From NCBI GenBank assembly GCA_023458315.1, contig JAEXAH010000039.1, positions 1 through 7,389 on the forward strand: 7,389 nt of DNA, in the 5' to 3' direction. Made by a program: the position numbers and the translations under genes. Positions 1 to 5,015 of the stretch are shown here, piece after piece (position 1 is the first letter of the stretch; each line of letters begins with the position of its first letter). The notes beneath the pieces were generated by a model that saw nothing but the letters and a program-made list of their open reading frames with translations, was not told where the DNA came from and ran no database searches. This DNA is from Pseudomonadota bacterium (GTDB lineage Bacteria; Pseudomonadota; Alphaproteobacteria; Rhodospirillales; Magnetospirillaceae).

Positions 1-32
1 TAATCAAGGCGAAGGGGGATCGGTGCGGCCAC
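1..32 (-). CDS. 5' end of an unidentified gene running off the left edge
   Basis: A GTG codon at 32-30 opens a reading frame that stays open to the window edge. The visible residues read M-A-A-P-I-P-L-R-L-D, with the GTG taken as Met. A strong Shine-Dalgarno sequence GGAGG (plus-strand cctcc at 39-43) lies six bases upstream of the GTG. The same frame has a TGA at 65-63, and no ATG or other GTG lies between that stop and position 32, so 32 is the natural start. Ten codons are too few to assign a function. The last visible codon begins TA, so an immediate stop cannot be excluded. The call rests on the ribosome binding site and start alone. Confidence 0.45.
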   Translation of the reverse strand, partial: MAAPIPLRLD

Positions 33-33
33 T

Positions 34-53
34 GCAAACCTCCAGCTGTTTGC
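34..53 (-). promoter_or_regulatory. Stem-loop presenting the ribosome binding site
   Basis: Plus-strand gcaaac (34-39) and gtttgc (48-53) are perfect 6-base inverted arms around an 8-base loop. In the minus-strand transcript the loop holds most of the GGAGG of the left-edge gene and the stem ends one base before its GTG. The geometry would suit translational control, but a 6-bp stem is short and may occur by chance. No known riboswitch or thermometer family was recognised. Confidence 0.35.
39..43 (-). promoter_or_regulatory. Shine-Dalgarno GGAGG for the left-edge gene
   Basis: GGAGG on the minus strand, six bases before the GTG at 32. It is the clearest ribosome binding site in the window and the main reason to believe a gene starts here. 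It lies largely in the loop of the stem-loop at 34-53, overlapping one arm by a single base, so its accessibility could depend on that structure. Confidence 0.5.
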
Positions 54-59
54 CAGAGT

Positions 60-100
60 GACTCACATTTGGCCGCTCATGGGAATCCCCGCCGTGAGTC
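60..100 (-). repeat. Inverted repeat GACTCAC / GTGAGTC in the leader
   Basis: Plus-strand gactcac (60-66) and gtgagtc (94-100) are perfect 7-base inverted arms separated by 27 bases. The space between them holds a smaller GGG/CCC hairpin around the GATT at 84-87 on the minus strand. Each outer arm contains a GANTC site (gactc 60-64, gagtc 96-100), and a third, gaatc, is at 83-87. The pair could form a stem in the leader RNA of the left-edge gene or act as a DNA site. Neither is demonstrated. Confidence 0.4.
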
Positions 101-119
101 GCCGTCAGCGCAGGCTGGT

Positions 120-125
120 ATTATG
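120..125 (-). promoter_or_regulatory. Possible -10 element CATAAT for the left-edge gene
   Basis: The minus strand reads CATAAT here, five of six matches to the sigma-70 TATAAT. Transcription starting about 7 bases downstream would give a leader of roughly 80 nt containing both stem-loops and the GGAGG. There is no convincing -35: the hexamers 16-18 bases upstream do not resemble TTGACA. This is a weak call. The promoter could be activator-dependent or elsewhere. Confidence 0.2.
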
Positions 126-161
126 CCGCGGGAGCCAAGGGACGCGGAGGCCGCATGAGGG

Positions 162-189
162 TCCCGGTGATCGGTTCCGATCACTGGGA
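162..189. repeat. Near-perfect palindrome with 13-base arms
   Basis: The arms tcccggtgatcgg (162-174) and ccgatcactggga (177-189) are reverse complements except for one position (166/185, a G-T wobble in plus-strand RNA), with a two-base centre tt. The inner 18 bases are perfectly symmetric and contain two GATC sites. It lies 24 bases past the stop of the unknown gene and about 37 bases upstream of the possible -10 at 120-125. It could be a repressor or activator operator, or an RNA hairpin protecting the 3' end of the upstream mRNA. No T-run follows on the minus strand, and on the plus strand the only T-run is about 22 bases away, so a standard intrinsic terminator is unlikely. Confidence 0.6.
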
Positions 190-213
190 TATGGTATGAG
201 GCCGTAGAGGTTT

Positions 214-1767
214 TTACCCGATGCGCCCCAGGGCCAGGCCGCCGCCTGGTCCGGGCGGCGGCGGCGGTGCGCCGATATTGGCCACCGCCTTCATCATCTT
301 GTCCATTTCCTCGGCCGCCTTGGTGGCGGTTTCGACGATGGGGGCGAAGCCGGTTTCGCCCGCCACCCGTTCCAGCAGCGCCTTGGCATGGGCCAGTTCC
401 ACCAGGGCCTTGTCTTTCTGCTCGGGCAGCAGCGGCGCCACCTGTTTGCGGGCGCGGGCGGGAATGCGGCGCAACAGACCCAGGCGGCGGTTGGACAGCA
501 CCTTGTAGTTCATCACTCCGGCCAGGATGTCGGCGTGATAGCCGGGGTGCAGCGCCTCGAACAGATATTCGATCAGTTCGATCTCGCTGAATTCCAGGAT
601 CAGGAAGCTGCGCTGGGTCTTTTGCCAATCGGCGATGAAGGTGCCGACATCGGCCAGACGCTGCGCCAGTTCCGCCTCGAACACGCTGGGCGACAGCATG
701 CGCCACGCCTTGGCCGAGGCCATGGGCAGCTTGCCCGGCAGACCGAAATTGCGCGACAGGTTCTGTGCCACCGCCAGCAGGGCGCGGCTGGGGCTGTCCA
801 GGGTATGGCGGGACCAGCACAGATACAGGGCGTCCAGCGCGGCGAAATCCTGGGACGGCGGCGGATCGGCCAGCAATTGCGCCAGAACGTCCAGCCGTTC
901 GGGCAGCGTCGCATCGCCCTTGTCCACCGGGGGGACGCCCGGGGGCAGGTGGGCGGCGATGATCGCCCCGACGGTGGCGGTCAACGCCGCCGCTTCGTCG
1001 CTTTCGGCCGCGGGCGGGGGCAATGGTTCCGGCTCGGGCTCGGGTTCCGGCTCCGGCTCCGGTTCCGGTGTGGGTTCGGGTTCCGGTGCGGGGATTTCGT
1101 CGCTCAGGACCAGGACGTCCTCGTCCTCATCCTCGTCGGGGGCGGGCGGGGGTTCCGGCGCCAGGTAATCGTCGGTCAGCACCAGGGCTTCGTCTGCCGC
1201 CGGTTCCGCCACCGTTGGGGCGGGGGGCGGCGGTTCGGTCAGGGCGTGCAGGGCGGCGACGATGTTTTGCAGCGTCAGGGTGGTGGCGTCCTCGCTGCCC
1301 TCCCCCTCCTCGGGCGGTGCCAGGAAGTCGTCGGTCAGCACCAGGATTTCGTCGGTCGCGTCGGGCTCTGGTTCTGGTTCAGACTCTGGCTCGGGGGGCG
1401 GGGGCGGTTCCTCGACGGCCAGGGCGCGCAGGGCGTCGGCGATGACGCTCAGGGCGGCCAGGGTGGAATCGTCGGTTTCGTCCTGGGAATCCTCTTCCTC
1501 GCTTTCCGCCAGGATCAGCACGTCGTCGTCGTCGATGTCCAGGGACGGCAGCGGCGCGGGTGGCGGTGCGGGGGCGGGCGGCGATTCCGGTGGCGGGACC
1601 AGAGGCCGCGCCTCGTCGTCGGCCAGCGGTTCCAGGCCGCACAGCAATTCCTCGACGCTATAGGGGGCGCCGTCGCGGGCGAAGGCGGCGGGCGGCGGCG
1701 GGTCGGGGGTGTCGCCTTCCAGGGCGCGTTCCAGCATCCCGGCCAGATCGTCCGCTGGCAGGCTCAT
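214..1767 (-). CDS. Acidic, proline-rich repeat protein of unknown function
   Basis: I do not recognise this 517-residue protein. Residues 1-20 could form a short amphipathic helix. Residues 20-280 are dominated by Pro, Glu, Asp and Ala and are probably disordered. Within them an acidic motif of the type D-E-x-L-V-L-T-D-D-x-L-A-P recurs at about 80-89, 138-151, 191-204 and 215-228. It alternates with a helix-like motif ending in poly-proline (101-125, 161-184, weaker at 260-280). A Pro-Glu run covers about 228-251. Residues 285-500 look like a folded, mostly helical domain with normal composition and a basic cluster (about 427-441, RRLGLLRRIPARARK), followed by a tail with five prolines and three glycines. 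There is no signal peptide or membrane segment, so it is probably cytosolic. The start at 1767 was chosen for the GAGGA four bases upstream; ATG 1815 and GTG 1851 are in frame but lack such a site. The layout resembles polar or scaffold proteins such as PopZ only in general style, not in recognised sequence. Confidence 0.8.
   Translation of the reverse strand: MSLPADDLAGMLERALEGDTPDPPPPAAFARDGAPYSVEELLCGLEPLADDEARPLVPPPESPPAPAPPPAPLPSLDIDDDDVLILAESEEEDSQDETDDSTLAALSVIADALRALAVEEPPPPPEPESEPEPEPDATDEILVLTDDFLAPPEEGEGSEDATTLTLQNIVAALHALTEPPPPAPTVAEPAADEALVLTDDYLAPEPPPAPDEDEDEDVLVLSDEIPAPEPEPTPEPEPEPEPEPEPEPLPPPAAESDEAAALTATVGAIIAAHLPPGVPPVDKGDATLPERLDVLAQLLADPPPSQDFAALDALYLCWSRHTLDSPSRALLAVAQNLSRNFGLPGKLPMASAKAWRMLSPSVFEAELAQRLADVGTFIADWQKTQRSFLILEFSEIELIEYLFEALHPGYHADILAGVMNYKVLSNRRLGLLRRIPARARKQVAPLLPEQKDKALVELAHAKALLERVAGETGFAPIVETATKAAEEMDKMMKAVANIGAPPPPPGPGGGLALGRIG
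1025..1090 (-). repeat. Hexanucleotide array encoding Pro-Glu dipeptides
   Basis: Eleven consecutive 6-base units, variants of ggttcc, ggctcc and ggctcg on the plus strand with two outliers (ggtgtg 1067-1072, ggtgcg 1085-1090). In the coding strand nearly every unit encodes Glu-Pro. The first and fourth units are identical, and there are two tandem identical pairs (1031-1042, 1049-1060), which points to recent slippage or unequal exchange. Changes by whole units keep the frame, so length variation between strains is expected. Confidence 0.8.
1084..1530 (-). repeat. Degenerate protein-level repeat modules in the unknown protein
   Basis: Residues 80-228 hold about four copies of an acidic motif centred on V/I-L-V-L-T-D-D and intervening amphipathic segments followed by proline runs. 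The two central acidic copies are closest (ILVLTDDFLAP and ALVLTDDYLAP), the first and last are more diverged. Spacing between copies is about 53-58 residues for the first three and 24 for the last. The repeats suggest internal duplication of a short binding module. Confidence 0.65.
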
Positions 1768-1876
1768 GACGTCCTCGGTGCCTGGGATACGGTCAGGACC
1801 GCGCGTGCTGCTCATGGCGTCAGCATAGCCGAGCCCCCGGGAGGCGACCACGAAAGATTGAGCGGGCCGCGCACGG
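1768..1876 (-). other. Gap between rsmA and the unknown gene, with a weak promoter candidate
   Basis: These 109 bases are the only sizeable gap after lptD. No intrinsic terminator follows rsmA: there is no hairpin with a T-run. The minus strand has TATGCT (plus 1822-1827, four of six to TATAAT) with TGGTCG 17 bases upstream (three of six to TTGACA), a poor sigma-70 match. Either weak independent transcription or read-through from rsmA is possible. If translation began at ATG 1815 or GTG 1851, much of this gap would be coding. Confidence 0.3.
1772..1776 (-). promoter_or_regulatory. Shine-Dalgarno GAGGA selecting the start at 1767
   Basis: The minus strand reads GAGGA, then four bases, then ATG at 1767. 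The spacing is slightly short, but neither upstream candidate (ATG 1815, GTG 1851) has a purine-rich site at a workable distance. This decides the start of the unknown protein. Confidence 0.5.
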
Positions 1877-2713
1877 TCAGGCGTCGGCGACGCCGTCGTC
1901 CACCGCGCGGGCCAGGGCGCAGAACGCCTCGACCGGCAATTCCTCGGCCCGCGCCGTGGCCGGGATGCCCGCCGCCGCGATCAGCGCTTCGGCGTTGCCC
2001 AGGGATTTCAGGCTGGACCGCAGCATCTTGCGGCGCTGGCCGAAGGCGGCGGCGGTGACGCGCTCCATGGTTTCGAAGCGGGCGGGGGCCAGCGGCTGGG
2101 CATGGGGGATCAGCTTGACCACCGTGGACATCACGGCGGGCGGCGGGGTAAAGGCGCGCTTGTCCACGTTGAACAGCGGATGGACGCCGCACAGCCACTG
2201 GGTGATCACCGACAGGCGGCCGTAATGGGGGCTGCGCGGCTCGGCCGCCAGCCGGTCCACCACTTCCTTCTGGAACATCAGGGTCAGGCTTTCGAACGCC
2301 GTGGCGTTGCGCAGCCATTGCAGCAGCAGCACCGTCGAGATGTTGTAGGGCAGGTTGGCGACGATGCGGCGCGGCGCCTCGCCCAGAGTGGTGCAATCCA
2401 CCTCCAGCGCGTCGCCGGCGATGATGGTCAGGCGGCCGGGATAGGCGGCGGCGATCTCGTTCTGAATGGCGATGGCGCGGTCGTCGCGCTCGATGGCGAT
2501 GACCTGACGCGCCCCGGCATCCAGCAGGGCGCGGGTCAGGCCGCCGGGGCCGGGACCGATCTCGATGCAGGTGCCGATCGCCAGATTGCCCGCGCCGCGC
2601 GCGATGCGGCCGGTCAGGTTCAGGTCGAACAGGAAATGCTGGCCCAGCGACTTGCGGGCGGCAAGTCCGTGGGCGGCGATGACGTCGCGCAGCGGCGGCA
2701 GCGGGTCGCTCAT
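1877..2713 (-). CDS. rsmA: 16S rRNA (adenine1518-N6/adenine1519-N6)-dimethyltransferase
   Basis: RsmA (KsgA) uses S-adenosylmethionine to dimethylate two adjacent adenines in the 3' terminal hairpin of 16S rRNA late in small-subunit assembly. The 278-residue product has the expected family length. Visible motifs are the N-terminal K-S-L-G-Q-H-F-L (21-28), the SAM-binding loop E-I-G-P-G-P-G-G-L-T (51-60), the acidic residue E75 in I-A-I-E-R-D, G-D-A-L near 100-103, the catalytic N-L-P-Y (120-123), and F-T-P-P-P (188-192) typical of this methyltransferase family. The C-terminal A-F-x-Q-R-R-K-M-L-R (223-232) also fits. The ATG at 2713 overlaps the pdxA TGA as ATGA, so translation is probably coupled. 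AGGA lies nine bases upstream inside pdxA. Extending to an upstream ATG at 2926 would add a low-complexity Arg/Pro-rich stretch inside pdxA and is rejected. Loss of the enzyme in other bacteria gives kasugamycin resistance. Confidence 0.97.
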   Translation of the reverse strand: MSDPLPPLRDVIAAHGLAARKSLGQHFLFDLNLTGRIARGAGNLAIGTCIEIGPGPGGLTRALLDAGARQVIAIERDDRAIAIQNEIAAAYPGRLTIIAGDALEVDCTTLGEAPRRIVANLPYNISTVLLLQWLRNATAFESLTLMFQKEVVDRLAAEPRSPHYGRLSVITQWLCGVHPLFNVDKRAFTPPPAVMSTVVKLIPHAQPLAPARFETMERVTAAAFGQRRKMLRSSLKSLGNAEALIAAAGIPATARAEELPVEAFCALARAVDDGVADA

Positions 2714-3732
2714 GCGGGGATGTCCTGGCGGTTGCGGGCGATGGCGGCGGCCTGGCGCAGGGCTTCCATCAGGCTGGTTTCGTCGGCGGCGCCGGTTCCG
2801 GCGATGCCGAAGGCGGTGCCGTGGTCGGGCGAGGTGCGGACGATGGGCAGGCCCAGGGTGATGTTGACGCCTTCGTCGAAGCCCAGGGTCTTCACCGGGA
2901 TCAGCGCCTGATCGTGGTACATGCACAGCGCCGCGTCATAGGTGGCGCGGGCGGCGGCGTGGAACATGGTGTCGGGCGGCAGCGGCCCGACGGCGTCGAT
3001 GCCGACGGCGCGCAGATCGTGGACCGCCGGGGCGATCATGTCGATTTCCTCGCGGCCCATGGCGCCGTCCTCGCCCGCATGGGGGTTAAGGCCCGCCACC
3101 GCCAGACGCGGCCGGTCGATGCCGAAATCGCGGCGCAGGGCGGCGGCGGCGGTGCGTCCGGCGGCGACGATGGCGGCGCGGTTCAGGGTGGCGACGGCCT
3201 CGGCCAGACTGACATGGATGGTGACGGGCACCACCCGCAGGGCGCGGCAGGCCAGCATCATCACCTCGGTCCCGTCCAGCCCCAGCAGGTGGGCCAGGAA
3301 TTCGGTGTGGCCGGGAAAGCGGAAGCCGCCCTGGTACATCACGCCCTTGTGAATGGGGTTGGTGACGATGGCGCAGGCGGCCCCCGATTGCGCCAGTTCC
3401 ACCGCCCGGGCGATGGAAGCGCGCACCGAGGCGGCGTTGGCGGGGGCGGGGCGGCCGGGTTCGACGTGCTCGGCCAGGGGTTGCGGCAGCACCGGCAGGG
3501 CGTGGCCGAACAGCGCCGCCGCCTGTTCCGGGGCGGCGATGGCGACCACCGGCACTTCCAGCCCCAGCCGGGCGGCCAGGGCGGTCAGGCGGGCGGGATC
3601 GTCGATGCAGAAAAAGACGGGCAGGCCCTCGGCCCGGCGCAGCCACGCCTTCAGCGTGATCTCGCCGCCGATGCCCGCCGGTTCCCCCATGGTCAGGGCG
3701 ACCGGCGCCAGCCCGCGGATGCCGTCGGCCAC
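2710..3732 (-). CDS. pdxA: 4-hydroxythreonine-4-phosphate dehydrogenase
   Basis: PdxA oxidises 4-phosphohydroxy-L-threonine with NAD(P); the product decarboxylates to 3-amino-1-hydroxyacetone 1-phosphate, which PdxJ uses to make pyridoxine 5'-phosphate in the DXP-dependent vitamin B6 route. The 340-residue product has the normal family length. It shows the N-terminal T-M-G-E-P-A-G-I-G (14-22), T-N-P-I-H-K-G (124-130), and the three divalent-metal histidines expected from E. coli PdxA in P-G-H-T-E (H142), N-P-H-A-G-E (H218) and Y-H-D-Q (H273). G-P-L-P-P-D-T-M-F (249-257) and R-T-S-P-D-H-G-T-A (299-307) complete the signature. The start is GTG at 3732, four bases after the surA stop. It is needed because the next in-frame Met falls inside the conserved N-terminal strand. 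Only a weak GGA lies upstream, so coupling to surA translation is likely. Confidence 0.97.
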   Translation of the reverse strand: MADGIRGLAPVALTMGEPAGIGGEITLKAWLRRAEGLPVFFCIDDPARLTALAARLGLEVPVVAIAAPEQAAALFGHALPVLPQPLAEHVEPGRPAPANAASVRASIARAVELAQSGAACAIVTNPIHKGVMYQGGFRFPGHTEFLAHLLGLDGTEVMMLACRALRVVPVTIHVSLAEAVATLNRAAIVAAGRTAAAALRRDFGIDRPRLAVAGLNPHAGEDGAMGREEIDMIAPAVHDLRAVGIDAVGPLPPDTMFHAAARATYDAALCMYHDQALIPVKTLGFDEGVNITLGLPIVRTSPDHGTAFGIAGTGAADETSLMEALRQAAAIARNRQDIPA

Positions 3733-3736
3733 CCGG

Positions 3737-5002
3737 TCAGATCCGAATGTCGACGAAAGCCTGGCGGCGCAGGTTGCGCAGATAGCGGCGCGACAGCATG
3801 TCCATGCGTTCGTCCTCGATCTGGCGGCGGACCTGTTCGCGGGTCGGTTCCTTGAAGCTCAGGGATTCGACGCGTTCGCACACCATGACCACCTGGATGC
3901 CGTCGGCGGTTTCCGACGGCTCGCCGGGGCGCTGCACCGGCAGGGCCGACGCCTGTCGGCGCAGGGCGCCCTCGATCTCGCCCACCCGCTTGTCGGCGAT
4001 GGTGGCGACATTGGCGCCGAACTTGCGGCCGATGGCCTCGAATTCCGGGCAGGACCGGGCCGGGGCGGTCAGTTGCGCGGCGCGTTGCAGCAATTGCTGC
4101 TTGCCCGGCGCATCCTTTTCCTTGGGAATGGGCAGGGTCAGGGTGGACAGAGTGACCTGGGCGTCCTCGGGGCTGGCGACCTGACCGGAAATCCGGCTGT
4201 CGTTGACGTGGATGATGGTGAAGCCCGAGGCGGTGCGGATCAGCGGCGAGGTCTGGCCCTTGGCCAATTGTTCGACGGTGCCCGCGATGTCGTCGTCCAG
4301 CGCCCCCTGGGCCACCCAGCCCATGGAACCGCCGTTGGCGGCGCTGGGCGAGCGCGAGAACTGGCGGGCCAGGGCGGCGAAGGGGGCGCCCGACTGCAAT
4401 TGCTGCAACAGCTTTTCGCCGGTCTGGCGGGCGTCGTCCTCGGCGGCGGGGGTGTCCACCGGCAGCAGGATCTCGGACAACAGGTATTCCGGCTGGCCGC
4501 GCCGTTCGCGCAGCACGTCCAGACGGTCGGTGACTTCTTCCTCGCCGACCTTGACCTGGGATTGCAGGACGCGGCTGGAGACGCGCATCCAGGTCAGGTC
4601 GGCCTTGATCTGCTCGCGCGCCAGTTGGGGGTCGATGCCCGCCCGGGACAATCCGGCGATCAATCCGCCCTTGGGCATGCGATTCTGCTGTTCGATGATG
4701 GCGATGCCGTTGTCCAGTTCGGCCGCCGACAGCGAAATCTTGACCCGTGCCGCCTCTTGCAATTGCAGCTTCTCGTCGATCAGCTTGCGCAGCACCTGCG
4801 GCGCCACGGCGCGGCGGGCGTCGGGCGAATCGGGCTGACCCGAGAAGGCCAGCGCCATGCGGGTCCGCCCCATCAGTTCGCGGACCGAGATGATGTCGTC
4901 ATTGACCACGGCGGCGATGCGCTCGACCTCCTGGGCCTGGACGCCGGTGGTCGTGACGACGCTGAGCAGAAGGCAGGCGCTGGCGGCGAGACGGGCGAGC
5001 AT
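3737..5002 (-). CDS. surA: Periplasmic chaperone and peptidyl-prolyl isomerase SurA
   Basis: SurA escorts unfolded outer-membrane proteins across the periplasm to the BAM complex; LptD is a well-known client. The 421-residue precursor starts with a signal peptide (charged start, hydrophobic 4-19, likely cleavage after V-Q-A at 21-23). The N-terminal chaperone domain begins at I-A-A-V-V-N-D-D-I-I-S (29-39) and runs to about 170. One clear parvulin domain follows (about 172-268), with L-S-E-I-L-L, F-S-R-S-P-S, N-G-G-S-M-G-W-V (223-230) and G-F-T-I-I-H-V (260-266). A second parvulin-like segment (about 281-376) is present but degenerate: it lacks the G-W and G-G signatures. The C-terminal helix ends F-V-D-I-R-I, typical of the family. 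Length is close to E. coli SurA (428). The start at 5002 has AAGGA six bases upstream; ATG 5026 would overlap lptD, lacks a ribosome binding site and adds residues before the signal peptide. Only 13 bases separate it from lptD. Confidence 0.95.
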   Translation of the reverse strand: MLARLAASACLLLSVVTTTGVQAQEVERIAAVVNDDIISVRELMGRTRMALAFSGQPDSPDARRAVAPQVLRKLIDEKLQLQEAARVKISLSAAELDNGIAIIEQQNRMPKGGLIAGLSRAGIDPQLAREQIKADLTWMRVSSRVLQSQVKVGEEEVTDRLDVLRERRGQPEYLLSEILLPVDTPAAEDDARQTGEKLLQQLQSGAPFAALARQFSRSPSAANGGSMGWVAQGALDDDIAGTVEQLAKGQTSPLIRTASGFTIIHVNDSRISGQVASPEDAQVTLSTLTLPIPKEKDAPGKQQLLQRAAQLTAPARSCPEFEAIGRKFGANVATIADKRVGEIEGALRRQASALPVQRPGEPSETADGIQVVMVCERVESLSFKEPTREQVRRQIEDERMDMLSRRYLRNLRRQAFVDIRI

Positions 5003-5008
5003 GGTGGT

Positions 5009-5013
5009 TCCTT
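5009..5013 (-). promoter_or_regulatory. Shine-Dalgarno AAGGA selecting the surA start at 5002
   Basis: AAGGA on the minus strand, six bases before ATG 5002 and immediately after the lptD stop. It supports the shorter surA start, which gives a clean signal peptide, over the in-frame ATG at 5026 inside lptD. Confidence 0.7.
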
Positions 5014-5015
5014 GG

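Larger units (their letters stand above)
33..213. other. Non-coding region between the unknown gene and the left-edge gene
   Basis: These 181 bases hold no supported gene. They contain the palindrome at 162-189, a copy of atgagg on each side of it (155-160, 196-201), a short gcgg-agg-ccgc hairpin (144-154), the possible -10 at 120-125, the 60-100 inverted repeat, three GANTC sites and the ribosome-binding-site hairpin at 34-53. A five-codon frame (ATG at 80, TGA ending at 63) follows a GGGGA and might be a leader peptide, but it is too short to claim as a gene. The concentration of symmetric elements suggests regulation of the left-edge gene. Confidence 0.5.

Noticed and set aside
162..189. 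Palindrome read as an intrinsic terminator, or as a tRNA T-arm because of ggttcc
   Set aside because: No T-run follows on the minus strand and the plus-strand one is too distant. The arm pairing does not give a seven-base T-loop, and no other tRNA arms are present.
33..213. Known riboswitch (cobalamin, TPP, SAM and others)
   Set aside because: I looked for the conserved boxes of these classes on both strands and found none that matched beyond a few bases.
1768..1851. Earlier starts (ATG 1815, GTG 1851) for the unknown protein
   Set aside because: Neither has a Shine-Dalgarno sequence at a workable distance, whereas ATG 1767 has GAGGA. They are not excluded, only less supported.
1789..1881. 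Nine-base direct repeat acggtcagg (1789-1797 and 1873-1881) around the gap after rsmA
   Set aside because: It is short, GC-rich and without accompanying inverted ends or a target-duplication pattern; chance is the simplest explanation.
388..2058. Open frame of 556 codons on the plus strand
   Set aside because: It is antisense to the unknown protein and rsmA, with Gln/Gly/Arg-rich low complexity. Long open frames opposite high-GC genes are expected from third-position bias.
2714..2926. Extension of rsmA to an upstream ATG at 2926
   Set aside because: It would add 71 Arg/Pro/His-rich residues in another frame of pdxA. ATG 2713 has an AGGA and gives the family-typical N-terminus.
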